55,643 nt of DNA from CAZLYK01 sp964563495 (GTDB taxonomy: Bacteria; Acidobacteriota; Blastocatellia; RBC074), in assembly GCA_964563495.1 (NCBI GenBank), contig CAZLYK010000020.1, forward strand, positions 1 through 55,643, given 5' to 3'. Below are positions 1-9,585 of the stretch, piece by piece. The notes under the pieces were generated by a model, which worked only from the letters and a program-made list of their open reading frames with translations, was not told the DNA's origin and searched no databases. The position numbers and the translations under genes were made by a program. Positions within the stretch are counted from its first letter, which is position 1, and the number at the start of each line of letters is the position of its first letter.

Positions 1-44
1 AGCCGAAGGCGGAACCCTGGGTTAGGTTGCGATCTCACCATCGA

Positions 45-162
45 GCCCGTGAAACGGGCGGTGGACCGCAGGCTGTCGCCCACTTCGTGGGCTCTGTCAC
101 CTTGACTGCCGCGGTCCTGGGGCTCACGCCCCAGGCTTTATGCTGTCGCCTGCTTCGCAGGC
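45..162. repeat. Cluster of four short hairpins (REP-like)
   Basis: Four compact palindromes lie head to tail in non-coding DNA. They are GCCCGT/ACGGGC at 45-59, GCCCAC/GTGGGC at 78-92 (loop TTC), CCTGGGGC/GCCCCAGG at 116-135 (loop TCAC) and GCCTGC/GCAGGC at 148-162 (loop TTC). The second and fourth share the frame CTGTCGCC-N-TTCG-N-GGC, so one looks like a diverged copy of the other. This resembles a REP/BIME cluster. No REP-associated transposase is visible in the window. The left boundary is unknown because the window begins just before it. Confidence 0.75.
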
Positions 163-195
163 TTTAACCGGGGCTTTTAAAACACGCTCTGAAAG

Positions 196-215
196 AATAG
201 TACAGGATTTACAAG
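196..215 (+). repeat. Degenerate CAGGATT repeat copy
   Basis: The bases AATAGTACAGGATTTACAAG immediately before the Smr gene match the AATAGACAGGATT unit found at many gene borders in this window, with substitutions and no partner arm. Confidence 0.5.
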
Positions 216-218
216 AAC

Positions 219-599
219 ATGAAACGGCTTTTGAGCATACTTTTCGGAAGATCCCCGGATGATCCGGGCGACCATGATCGGGAACCCCCACTCGGTCAAA
301 ACGAGGACCCGTTCGCAGAGCCGGTCAGGCTGGAGATACGCGACGTGATCGATCTGCACACCATCCCGCCCAAACAGGTCAAGCCGGTGGTTGAAGAATA
401 TTTGATCGAGGCTCAGGCGCGTGGATTCCTGCACATCCGGATCATCCACGGCAAAGGCGCCGGCGTCCAGCGCGAAATAGTTCGCAAGATCTTGGACCGA
501 ACTCCATTTGTAGTCGGATATTACGATGCACCGCCCGAGGCCGGCGGATTGGGCGCGACGATTGCTGAATTGGATGGGCAGATCAATAGAAAGGGTTAG
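219..599 (+). CDS. Smr-domain protein
   Basis: A 126-residue protein whose second half (about residues 42-120) is an Smr domain, as at the C-terminus of MutS2. Visible hallmarks are the IDLHTIPP motif, the IIHGKGAG loop and a GGLGATI motif near the end. Smr domains bind or nick nucleic acid, and stand-alone versions act on branched DNA or on stalled ribosomes and mRNA. The substrate here cannot be told. The N-terminus is short and charged with no signal peptide, so it should be cytoplasmic. The last residues (INRKG) and the TAG stop are encoded by a degenerate copy of the CAGGATT repeat. A hairpin cluster lies upstream, so it is probably transcribed alone. Confidence 0.85.
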   Translation: MKRLLSILFGRSPDDPGDHDREPPLGQNEDPFAEPVRLEIRDVIDLHTIPPKQVKPVVEEYLIEAQARGFLHIRIIHGKGAGVQREIVRKILDRTPFVVGYYDAPPEAGGLGATIAELDGQINRKG

Positions 600-628
600 C
601 AGGATTTTCACAGGATTAAACAGGATTG
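585..628 (+). repeat. CAGGATT repeat spanning the Smr stop codon
   Basis: A run of units (AATAGAAAGGGTTAGCAGGA, then TTTTCACAGGATTAAACAGG) begins inside the Smr gene, supplies its TAG stop and continues into the intergenic region. No complementary arm is present, so this is a half-element. Confidence 0.75.
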
Positions 629-641
629 TAGCGTCTGGGCG

Positions 642-670
642 TTGAGTCAGGTAGAATTCCGTTCTTTAAA
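642..670 (+). promoter_or_regulatory. Putative promoter of pruA
   Basis: TTGAGT at 642-647 and TTTAAA at 665-670 are 17 bases apart and match the -35/-10 consensus at 4 of 6 positions each. Transcription would start near 677, about 28 bases before the ATG at 705. This is a weak match. It argues that the TTG at 642 is a promoter element and not a start codon. Confidence 0.4.
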
Positions 671-704
671 GCACAATCTCTTTCAAATAAGGACACATCC
701 AGTC

Positions 705-2270
705 ATGATCAATCTGCTTCCATTCCAACCCGAACCATATCGCGATTTCTCAGACGAACGACATGCGCAGGACATGCTCAAAGCTCTTGAGCAGGTTGAA
801 GGTCAGCTGGGACGGGAATATCCGATCATCATCGGCGGCGAGCGCCGGGCGACCGGCAATCTGCACACGTCGGTCAACCCGTCGAAGATCTCCCAGGTCA
901 TCGGCCGCGTTCATCACGGCTCTAGAGAGTTGGCCGAGGCGGCGATCCAGGGGGCGTGGAAAGCATTTGAGACCTGGAAGAACGTTCCGGCCGAGCAACG
1001 CGCAAATTACCTCTTCCAGGCCGCGGCCAAGATGCGCCGCCGCAAAAACGAATTCAACGCCTGGATGGTCTTCGAGGTCGGCAAATCCTGGGCCGAGGCC
1101 GAAGCCGATACGGCCGAGGCGATCGATTTCATGGAATTCTACGCGCGCCAGGCGCTGCGCTACGATGCTCCTCAACCGCTGACACCCACGCCATTGCCGT
1201 TCGAGGTCAATGAGTTGAAGTACATCCCGCTCGGCGCCGGGATCGTCATCCCACCGTGGAATTTCCCGCTCGCGATTATGGCCGGGATGACGACTGCCGC
1301 GATCGTCACTGGAAATACCGTCGTCTTGAAGCCTTCGGATGACAGCCCGGTCATCGCCGCCAAATTTATCGAGCTGCTCGAAGAGATCTCGCTGCCTCCC
1401 GGAGTGGTCAATTTCCTGCCGGCCGATGGTCCGACCGTCGGCGAATATATGGTCGAGCATCCGCAAACCCGCTTCATCTCGTTCACCGGCTCGATGGCTG
1501 TCGGGCTGCGGATCAACGAACTGGCCGCCAAGCCGCGCGAGGGTCAAATCTGGATCAAGCGCGTAGTCGCCGAGATGGGAGGCAAGGACACGATCGTCGT
1601 CGATGAGACCGCGGATCTTGATGAAGCCGCGGCCGGCATTGTCGCTTCGGCCTTTGGATTTTCGGGCCAGAAATGTTCCGCCTGCTCTCGCGCCGTGATC
1701 GTCGAATCGGTCTATCAGAGCGTGCTTGAAAAAGTCGCTGAGCGGGCTGGGAAGCTGACCGTCGGCCCGGTCAAAGATCTCAAGAACTACACCGGTCCGG
1801 TGTCGAGCAAAAAAGCTTACGAAAAGGTCAACCAATATCTCGAAATCGGCAAACAGGAAGGCCGCCTGATCCTGGGCGGGGGCAGGCACGAATTGGCCAA
1901 TCAGGGGTATTTTGTCCCGCCGACGATCTTCGCCGATGTCGATCCGAAGGCTCGCATCTCCCAGGAAGAGATCTTCGGCCCCGTTCTGGCCTTGATCAAA
2001 GCCGGCGATTTCGAGGAGGCGCTGGGAATCGCCAACAATACCGTCTATGGGTTGACCGGGGCTCTTTATTCGAGCCGGCGCGACCGGATCGAGCGAGCCC
2101 GGCGTGATTTTCACGTCGGCAATCTGTATATCAATCGCAAATGCACGGGCGCGCTGGTCGACGTCCACCCCTTTGGCGGTTTCAACCTCTCCGGCACTGA
2201 TTCGAAGGCCGGCGGACGCGATTATCTGGGACTGTTCATGCAGGCCAAGTCGATCGCCGAAAAGTTATAA
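705..2270 (+). CDS. pruA: L-glutamate gamma-semialdehyde dehydrogenase
   Basis: A 521-residue NAD(P)-dependent aldehyde dehydrogenase of the bacterial P5C dehydrogenase type (RocA/PruA, usually about 515 residues). It oxidises glutamate semialdehyde, formed from proline via pyrroline-5-carboxylate, to glutamate. Seen in the sequence: the IPPWNFPLAI segment, the glutamate motif EMGGKD, the catalytic cysteine in GQKCSACSRA, the EIFGPVLAL motif, and the C-terminal GGFNLSGTDSKAGG typical of this subfamily. I chose ATG 705 over the in-frame TTG at 642 because AAGGA lies 11 bases before it and the family begins there. No proline dehydrogenase gene is nearby. A thioredoxin-like gene follows after 15 bases. 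Confidence 0.93.
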   Translation: MINLLPFQPEPYRDFSDERHAQDMLKALEQVEGQLGREYPIIIGGERRATGNLHTSVNPSKISQVIGRVHHGSRELAEAAIQGAWKAFETWKNVPAEQRANYLFQAAAKMRRRKNEFNAWMVFEVGKSWAEAEADTAEAIDFMEFYARQALRYDAPQPLTPTPLPFEVNELKYIPLGAGIVIPPWNFPLAIMAGMTTAAIVTGNTVVLKPSDDSPVIAAKFIELLEEISLPPGVVNFLPADGPTVGEYMVEHPQTRFISFTGSMAVGLRINELAAKPREGQIWIKRVVAEMGGKDTIVVDETADLDEAAAGIVASAFGFSGQKCSACSRAVIVESVYQSVLEKVAERAGKLTVGPVKDLKNYTGPVSSKKAYEKVNQYLEIGKQEGRLILGGGRHELANQGYFVPPTIFADVDPKARISQEEIFGPVLALIKAGDFEEALGIANNTVYGLTGALYSSRRDRIERARRDFHVGNLYINRKCTGALVDVHPFGGFNLSGTDSKAGGRDYLGLFMQAKSIAEKL

Positions 2271-2285
2271 TCAAAGGAAGTCAAG

Positions 2286-3362
2286 ATGAGAAGATTAACC
2301 TCGCAGCTCCTGACGATCACCATCCTCCTCGCGTATGCCTGTCTCGGGATTGAACCGGGGGGCGAGGCGGGTCAGCCGCCGGCGATCGGCCGGCCCGCGC
2401 CGGATTTCCGGCTCAAGGATTTGAACGGCAAGCTTCACGAGCTCAAGGATTATCGCGGCAAAACCACGGTCATCGGCTTTATCTCGGCGCGCTGCCCCGT
2501 CTCGAATGCCTACCAGGACCGGGTTCGCGCTTTGGCCGAAGAGTACAATCAAAAAGGAGTCGTCTTCATCGGCATCAACTCAAGCAGCGACGAGGCTCTC
2601 GATGAAATACGCTCGCACGCCGCGGCGAGCAGGTTTAAATTCACCATCCTCAAGGATGAGGGCAGCGTCATCGCCGACGCTTATGCCGCTGAACGAACGC
2701 CGACCGTCTATGTCGTCGACGCCGAAGGCGTGCTTCGCTATCAGGGCCGGATAGACAATTCTCAAAACCCGAGAATGGTCAGGCGCGGCGATCTGCGTGA
2801 AGCGCTCAACCAGATACTGGCCGGCAAACCGGTGAGCGTGGCCGAGACCAAAGCCATGGGCTGTTTGATCAAACGCTCGCAGAACAAACCTCGACCGGCT
2901 CTTGCCAAAGTCTCCCAGATCGCCGCAGATGAGCCGGAGGTCGGATTGCTCAAACCCGCGGGTTACGCCGGTCTGCTCAAGCAATCGGAGGGGAAAATTC
3001 TGATCGTCAATTTCTGGGCGACGTGGTGCGGGCCGTGCGTCGCCGAGTTTCCGGAATTCGTCGCGATCGACACAAAGTATCGCGACCGTGGCCTGCGCGT
3101 GATCGGCATCAGCGCCGACGAGACTGCCGAGATCAAGACCAAAGTCGTACCTTTCCTCAAGCAGCAAAAAGCCCGGTACGAAAATTTCGTCCAGGATGTC
3201 GAGGATCCGCAGGATATGATCGATGTCGTCAACAAAGACTGGTCCGGCACCCTGCCGGCGACTTTCGTCTACGGCAAAGCAGGCAAGCCGATTTACACAC
3301 GCTTCGGCATCATCGACCGGGAAGAGCTGGTCGCAGCAATCGAGAAAGAGTTGAAAAAATAG
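2286..3362 (+). CDS. Exported double thioredoxin-fold protein (redoxin plus TlpA-like)
   Basis: A 358-residue protein with a hydrophobic N-terminal signal segment (about residues 5-20; LAYAC is a poor lipobox). Two thioredoxin folds follow. The first (about 35-180) is AhpC/redoxin-like with a single cysteine in ARCPVS (C70) and the NSSSDEALDEI stretch. The second (about 215-355) is TlpA/ResA-like with the redox pair WCGPC (about 248-251). The first domain could bind or reduce a peroxide or metal, and the second could supply thiol electrons. That division of labour is inferred. Start ATG 2286 follows AAAGGAAG. It lies 15 bases after pruA and 15 before the DUF1015 gene, so co-transcription is likely. 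DsbD in this window (45262) is a possible electron donor. Confidence 0.8.
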   Translation: MRRLTSQLLTITILLAYACLGIEPGGEAGQPPAIGRPAPDFRLKDLNGKLHELKDYRGKTTVIGFISARCPVSNAYQDRVRALAEEYNQKGVVFIGINSSSDEALDEIRSHAAASRFKFTILKDEGSVIADAYAAERTPTVYVVDAEGVLRYQGRIDNSQNPRMVRRGDLREALNQILAGKPVSVAETKAMGCLIKRSQNKPRPALAKVSQIAADEPEVGLLKPAGYAGLLKQSEGKILIVNFWATWCGPCVAEFPEFVAIDTKYRDRGLRVIGISADETAEIKTKVVPFLKQQKARYENFVQDVEDPQDMIDVVNKDWSGTLPATFVYGKAGKPIYTRFGIIDREELVAAIEKELKK

Positions 3363-3377
3363 AAAGGAGCACACTGA

Positions 3378-4607
<1,230 letters not shown>

Positions 4608-4648
4608 GACGGCTGAATCAGGCCACAAAACCTTGAGACAGTGCCATT

Positions 4649-5854
4649 ATGAAAATTCTGATCGCCGATAAATTTGAAGAGAGTGGAATCAATGGTCTGA
4701 AAGAGATCGGCTGCGACGTGGTCTACAACCCCGAGCTCAAAGAGGATTCTCTGGTCGAAGCGATCCGTGAGACCATGGCCGATGTGCTCGTCGTGCGCTC
4801 AACCAGGGTCACCGAAGCGATGCTCGACGCCGGACGTTTGAGCCTCGTCGTTCGCGCCGGCGCCGGCTACAACACGATCGACGTCAAGGCCGCATCCGCG
4901 CGCGGGATCTACGTCTCGAACTGCCCGGGGATGAATTCGATCGCCGTGGCGGAGCTGGCTTTTGCCCTGATCCTCGCCCTCGATCGGCGGATCGCCGACA
5001 ACGTCGTCGATCTGCGAGCTGGCAAATGGGATAAAACAGAGTACAGCAAAGCTCGCGGTCTTTACGGCTGCACTCTGGGCTTGATCGGGCTTGGTCAGAT
5101 CGGGCGCGAGATGATCACGCGGGCCGGGGCTTTCGGCATGAACGTTGTCGGGTGGAGCCGCAGTCTGACTCCCGATTCCGCAGCCGAAATGGGCATCGCT
5201 TTCCGGCAGACGATCCTCGAAGTCGCCCACGATTGCGACATTCTGAGCATTCATCTTGCCCTGACCGATGATACACGCGAGATGATCAACGCCAACGTCT
5301 TTGAAGTCATGAGACCGGGTTCGTTTGTGATCAACACCTCTCGCGCCGAGATCATCGACCAGGCCGCGATGACCCAGGCGATCAAGACCCGGGGGATACG
5401 CGCCGGACTCGACGTCTTCGCCAATGAGCCGGCGACCGCGATGGGAGAATTCAGCGATCAGATCGTTACTTTGCCGAATGTTTATGGGACGCACCACATC
5501 GGGGCCTCGACCGATCAGGCGCAGGAAGCGATCGCAGCCGAAACCATACGGATCATCCGCACTTATCAGGAGACCGGAAAGGTCCCGAATGTCGTCAACC
5601 TGACCCAAAGTACGCCCGCGACGCATTTGCTGGTGGTGCGACACAGAGACCGCCCCGGCGTCCTGGCTCACGTGCTCAACCAGATCAAGGCGGCCGAGAT
5701 CAATGTCCAGCAGATGGAGAATATAATCTTCGAGGGCGCTCAGGCGGCCACCGCACGGATCGAGCTCGACGGCACCCTGGAACCCGAAACCATGGATAAA
5801 TTGCGCAACGGCAGCAACGACATTATCGAAATCACGCTGCTGCCTCTTTTCTAA
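4649..5854 (+). CDS. serA: D-3-phosphoglycerate dehydrogenase with ACT domain
   Basis: A 401-residue NAD-dependent D-2-hydroxyacid dehydrogenase. It catalyses the first step of the phosphorylated serine pathway, 3-phosphoglycerate to 3-phosphohydroxypyruvate. Visible features are the Rossmann motif GLIGLGQIGREM, the catalytic arginine in INTSRAEIID, the glutamate in FANEPA and the histidine in YGTHHIGAST. From about residue 325 there is a C-terminal ACT domain (LVVRHRDRPGVLAHVLNQI), the site of serine feedback inhibition in SerA enzymes of this length. The gene is 41 bases after DUF1015 and 26 before serC. The Shine-Dalgarno is weak, so coupling to upstream translation is possible. Confidence 0.93.
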   Translation: MKILIADKFEESGINGLKEIGCDVVYNPELKEDSLVEAIRETMADVLVVRSTRVTEAMLDAGRLSLVVRAGAGYNTIDVKAASARGIYVSNCPGMNSIAVAELAFALILALDRRIADNVVDLRAGKWDKTEYSKARGLYGCTLGLIGLGQIGREMITRAGAFGMNVVGWSRSLTPDSAAEMGIAFRQTILEVAHDCDILSIHLALTDDTREMINANVFEVMRPGSFVINTSRAEIIDQAAMTQAIKTRGIRAGLDVFANEPATAMGEFSDQIVTLPNVYGTHHIGASTDQAQEAIAAETIRIIRTYQETGKVPNVVNLTQSTPATHLLVVRHRDRPGVLAHVLNQIKAAEINVQQMENIIFEGAQAATARIELDGTLEPETMDKLRNGSNDIIEITLLPLF

Positions 5855-5880
5855 CCAAACCTTGCAAGGAGCAAGCATTC

Positions 5881-6972
5881 ATGTCCGAACGCATTTTTAA
5901 TTTCAGCGCCGGTCCTGCCGTGCTGCCGGAGCCGGTGCTCAAACAGGCCCAAACAGATCTTTTTGCCCTCCCCGGAGTCGGCATGTCGGTTCTCGAGATC
6001 AGCCATCGCTCGGCGACATTCGAACAGATCATCAAGGAAGCCGAGGCCGATTTGCGCCAGCTACTCAAGATCCCCGAAAACTATCAGGTTCTCTTCCTTC
6101 AGGGAGGAGCCAGCTTGCAGTTTACGATGGTCCCGATGAACCTTCTGCCGAAAGGTCAAAGCGCCGATTACATACTGACCGGAAGCTGGGGACAAAGTGC
6201 GTTGAAAGAGGCGAAAAAGCTCGGCACGGTTCGCGAAGCGGCGTCGACGGCCGATACAAATTTCAATCGACTGCCCAGACTGGACGAGCTCAAACTGGAT
6301 CCGAACGCGGCTTATCTCCATTTCACCTCGAACGAGACGATCTTCGGCGTCGAGTTTCAGGAAGAGCCGCAGGCCGGCGCGGCGCCGCTGATCTGCGATA
6401 TGTCGTCCGATTTCCTGAGCCGGCCGATCGATGTGACCAGATACGGGCTGATCTACGCCGGCGCCCAGAAGAATGCCGGCCCGGCCGGCGTGACCATCGT
6501 GATCATCCGTCAAGACCTGATCGAGCGCGTGCCCGAGGGGCTTCCCGCCATGCTCGATTTCAGGAACATGGCGAAAAATGGCTCGCTCTACAACACGCCG
6601 CCGTGCTTTTCGATCTACCTCTCCGGCCTGGTCATCAAATGGGTTCTCAACCAGATCGGCGGACTGGATAAGATTTACGCCATGAATCGGGAAAAAGCCA
6701 AGATTCTTTACGACGCGATCGACGCTTCAGACGGCTATTACCGCGGGCACGCCGAAAAGGACTGCCGCAGCCTCATGAACGTGACTCTGCGCCTGCCGAG
6801 CGAAGAGCTGGAAAAGAAGTTCGTCAAGGAATCGACCGCCGCCGGGCTGGATGGATTGAAAGGTCATCGTTCGGTCGGTGGGCTGCGCGCTTCGATCTAC
6901 AATGCTTTTCCGAAAGAGGGCGTGGTCAAGCTGGTGGAATTTATGAAGGAATTTCAGAAGAATAACGGCTAA
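5881..6972 (+). CDS. serC: Phosphoserine aminotransferase
   Basis: A 363-residue PLP enzyme converting 3-phosphohydroxypyruvate and glutamate to phosphoserine and 2-oxoglutarate. The length is typical for SerC. Seen: N-terminal FNFSAGPAVLPEPVL, FLQGGASLQF, the region around the PLP lysine (YAGAQKNAGPAGVT) and the C-terminal RSVGGLRASIYNAFP. Start ATG 5881 follows AAGGAG at about 8 bases. It completes the serA-serC pair, but no SerB phosphatase follows. A PhoD-like phosphatase begins 10 bases downstream. Confidence 0.95.
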   Translation: MSERIFNFSAGPAVLPEPVLKQAQTDLFALPGVGMSVLEISHRSATFEQIIKEAEADLRQLLKIPENYQVLFLQGGASLQFTMVPMNLLPKGQSADYILTGSWGQSALKEAKKLGTVREAASTADTNFNRLPRLDELKLDPNAAYLHFTSNETIFGVEFQEEPQAGAAPLICDMSSDFLSRPIDVTRYGLIYAGAQKNAGPAGVTIVIIRQDLIERVPEGLPAMLDFRNMAKNGSLYNTPPCFSIYLSGLVIKWVLNQIGGLDKIYAMNREKAKILYDAIDASDGYYRGHAEKDCRSLMNVTLRLPSEELEKKFVKESTAAGLDGLKGHRSVGGLRASIYNAFPKEGVVKLVEFMKEFQKNNG

Positions 6973-6982
6973 TGGATAAATC

Positions 6983-8248
6983 ATGCCAAAAGATCCGATC
7001 ATCATTGGCCCCTGGACGGGCGGAATCAGATCAAGACGAGCGATTATCAAGCTGGCTGTGACCAAACCGTCTGAAGTCCCGCTCCTGTTGTTTAGCCCGG
7101 AAAAAGATCAATCGGGCCGGCTGATCGACCCGGAGCTCGAAGCCCCGGCCAGCCAGAAGGTCTCTCCCGAGATGACGATTGTGACTTACCTGATCGAGGG
7201 GGATAAGCTGAAACCCAATACCCGCTATTACTACCTTCCGAAGATCGGGGCGAAAGAGATTACCGGCAAGCAGGGGAGGTTCACCACCGCTCCCGAAGAG
7301 GGCGCTCCGGCATCATTCAAATTCGCCTGCGCCGGCGATGCCGATAGCGGGTCGAACGATCAGGTCTTCACCCACATCCTCAATGAAAATCCGCTCTTCT
7401 TCTGCCACCTCGGCGATCTTCACTATCAGGACACCAACGACAAACAGTTGAAGGGTCACCGAGCGGACTACCAAAAAGTCTTCGCCCAGAGCAGGCAGGC
7501 CGAACTTTACCGTAATGTCCCGATCGTCTATATGTGGGACGATCACGATTTTTGCGGCGACGCCAGCGCGTCGAACTCGCAGGGACGCCTCGCCGCACTG
7601 ATCGCTTACCAGCAATGCGTGCCCCACCACATCGACAACAGCTCGGGTGACTTGCCGTTATACCAGGCATTTACGGTCGGTCGAGTGCGATTCCTGGTCA
7701 CCGACACCAGGTCGGACCGGACGCCTAAAGACGAACCGGACACCCGCCGCAAGACCATGCTCGGCGAGATTCAAAAGGAATGGCTCAAATCCGAGCTCAA
7801 AGACGCCCGTCAGAAACATCCTCTCGTCGTCTGGATCAACTCGGTTCCCTGGATCGGCGCTAAAAAGGCCAAGCAAGATATCTGGGCGGGCTATACGACT
7901 GAACGAGACGAGATCGGCGGATTCATCGAGCAGGAGGGCATCAAAAATGTCTGCATGCTGAGCGCCGATATGCACAGGTTGGGAATAGATGACGGCTCGA
8001 ATAATCAGCCACCCACGGGCAGAGGCGGCTTTCCGGTCTTTCAAGCCGCGCCCCTGGATAAGGGGGTCTTTTCACGAAAGCTGAAAGGCGGCCCATACAG
8101 CCATGGTGTCTCGGGCGACAACCATCAATATGGGATCGTGACGGTCGAAGATACGGGCGGAAGGCAGGTCACAGTCACATTCGAGGGGAGATGCAAACAG
8201 AAGCCGATTGAAAGCGTCGGGCGCCTGAGGTTCGAATCGCCACGTTGA
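6983..8248 (+). CDS. PhoD-like metallophosphatase without signal peptide
   Basis: A 421-residue protein of the PhoD alkaline phosphatase/phosphodiesterase superfamily. An N-terminal beta domain contains a fibronectin-like P-N-T-R-Y-Y-Y motif, followed by the metallophosphatase core. Metal-ligand candidates are in GDADSG, HLGDLHYQD, MWDDHDF and LSADMHR. Classical PhoD enzymes are Tat-exported, but this one starts MPKDPIIIG with no twin arginine or hydrophobic segment, so it should stay in the cytoplasm. It starts 10 bases after serC with a weak Shine-Dalgarno, consistent with coupling. The context invites the idea that it hydrolyses phosphoserine in place of SerB. That is a hypothesis only. 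Confidence 0.82.
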   Translation: MPKDPIIIGPWTGGIRSRRAIIKLAVTKPSEVPLLLFSPEKDQSGRLIDPELEAPASQKVSPEMTIVTYLIEGDKLKPNTRYYYLPKIGAKEITGKQGRFTTAPEEGAPASFKFACAGDADSGSNDQVFTHILNENPLFFCHLGDLHYQDTNDKQLKGHRADYQKVFAQSRQAELYRNVPIVYMWDDHDFCGDASASNSQGRLAALIAYQQCVPHHIDNSSGDLPLYQAFTVGRVRFLVTDTRSDRTPKDEPDTRRKTMLGEIQKEWLKSELKDARQKHPLVVWINSVPWIGAKKAKQDIWAGYTTERDEIGGFIEQEGIKNVCMLSADMHRLGIDDGSNNQPPTGRGGFPVFQAAPLDKGVFSRKLKGGPYSHGVSGDNHQYGIVTVEDTGGRQVTVTFEGRCKQKPIESVGRLRFESPR

Positions 8249-8293
8249 TAACCCCAAAATAATCGTGTAAATCCTGCCAATTTCCGCAGACAA

Positions 8294-9481
8294 TTATCTG
8301 CTCGCGCGGCGCGAGCGGAATGAGCGTGTCACCGCCCCGACCCGGTTAGTCACCGGTGCCAGGCCGCCGAAACCCGGCAGCACCACCCGTTCGACTCTCT
8401 GGCCGGTCATTTTCTCAATCGCGTGCATCGACAATTCATCGACCGGGGTGATCAGCGTCAGGGCCTGGCCGTCGTTGCCGGCTCGGCCGGTTCGTCCAAT
8501 CCGATGGACATAATCTTCCGGGGCTTCAGGCACGTCGAAGTTGATGACGTGAGTGATCGAATCGACGTCGATACCGCGCGCGGCGACATCGGTCGCCACC
8601 AGGACGCGATAACGGCCTTCCCTGAAACCGCGCAGCGCAGCTTCGCGTTGCGGCTGCGAGCGGTCCGCGTGAATGCGGTCGACCTGGTGTTCGCGCGCGG
8701 CAAGCAACCGTGAGAGTCTTTCAGCGCCGCGCCTGGTGCGGGTAAAGACCAGGACACGCGGCCAGCGTTCCTTTTCGAGCAGATGGAGCAGCAGGTTGGT
8801 CTTCGATTCCAAAGCCACGGGGTAGGCGGTCTGCCTGACTGTGTGAGCGGCTTTTCCACGCGGATTGACTTCGACGATCACCGGGCGCTTCATATGAGCG
8901 CGAGCGATGCCTTCTATCTCCGGCGACATGGTGGCCGAAAAGAGCAATGTCTGTCGCTCGACCGGGAGTAGGCCGATAATGCGTCGAATCGTGGGATAGA
9001 ACCCCATATCGAGCATCCGGTCGGCTTCATCCAGTACGAGCACCTCGATGCGCGAGAGATCGATCGCTCCGTTTTCCAGGTGATCGATCAGCCGGCCGGG
9101 CGTGGCAATCACGATCGATACGCCGCGTCTCAACTCGCGCTTCTGACGATCTGCGCTCGCGCCGCCAACGATAGTCACGGCGCGGACGCTCTTCCTGGCG
9201 TCCAGGTCGTGCAAATGTTCGGTAATCTGCGCCGCCAACTCACGCGTCGGGGCGAGAATCAGGAAGCGCGGTTGATTTTCGCGCCTCTCTGTCAGTCTTT
9301 GCAGCATCGGCAGCAGAAAAGCTGCCGTCTTGCCCGTGCCGGTCGCGGCACAGCCAATTAAATCAGAGCCTTCCAGAATGACAGGGATCGCCTGTCTTTG
9401 AATCGGAGTCGGCTCAATAAATCCAAGGGACTCGCACCTTTCGGCCAGCGATCGGTTCAGTCCAAGTTCAGCAAATTTCAT
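8294..9481 (-). CDS. DEAD-box RNA helicase (RhlE-like)
   Basis: A 395-residue ATP-dependent RNA helicase with the complete motif series: Q motif (FIEPTPIQRQAIP), motif I AATGTGKT, Ia PTRELAAQ, TPGRL, DEAD, SAT, and motif VI HRIGRTGRAG. The C-terminal tail is short and basic (RSFRSRRASR) and lacks the long extension of CsdA/DeaD, so an RhlE-type protein fits best. Start ATG 9481 follows AAGGAAG closely. It is the second gene after the Gly-rich RRM gene on this strand, separated by a terminator-like hairpin. The pairing suggests low-temperature or RNA-structure stress, which is inferred. Confidence 0.93.
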   Translation of the reverse strand: MKFAELGLNRSLAERCESLGFIEPTPIQRQAIPVILEGSDLIGCAATGTGKTAAFLLPMLQRLTERRENQPRFLILAPTRELAAQITEHLHDLDARKSVRAVTIVGGASADRQKRELRRGVSIVIATPGRLIDHLENGAIDLSRIEVLVLDEADRMLDMGFYPTIRRIIGLLPVERQTLLFSATMSPEIEGIARAHMKRPVIVEVNPRGKAAHTVRQTAYPVALESKTNLLLHLLEKERWPRVLVFTRTRRGAERLSRLLAAREHQVDRIHADRSQPQREAALRGFREGRYRVLVATDVAARGIDVDSITHVINFDVPEAPEDYVHRIGRTGRAGNDGQALTLITPVDELSMHAIEKMTGQRVERVVLPGFGGLAPVTNRVGAVTRSFRSRRASR

Positions 9482-9504
9482 TTTCTTCCTTAAATATTAT
9501 TTTG

Positions 9505-9554
9505 ATAAAACAAAGCGCTCCCAACCTTATTGTTGCCTGGCCGGGAGCGCTTTG
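9505..9554 (-). terminator. Intrinsic terminator or attenuator between RRM and helicase genes
   Basis: On the minus strand, CAAAGCGCTCCC (9554-9543) and GGGAGCGCTTTG (9522-9511) form a perfect 12-bp stem with a 20-base loop. TTTTATC follows immediately. This has the shape of a rho-independent terminator after the RRM gene. Only about 23 bases separate it from the helicase start, leaving no obvious room for a promoter. The helicase may therefore depend on read-through, making this an attenuator. Confidence 0.8.
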
Positions 9555-9585
9555 TTAAAGAGTTACCGGTGTTCCGGCAGGTTGT

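Noticed and set aside
750..2168. Long minus-strand open frame opposite pruA (and similar long antisense frames opposite other genes)
   Set aside because: These are shadows caused by GC-rich codon bias. The plus-strand frame carries complete aldehyde dehydrogenase motifs.
8228..8244. GGTTCGAATC resembling a tRNA T-arm
   Set aside because: It lies in frame at the end of the PhoD-like gene (RFESPR) and there is no acceptor stem or anticodon arm around it.
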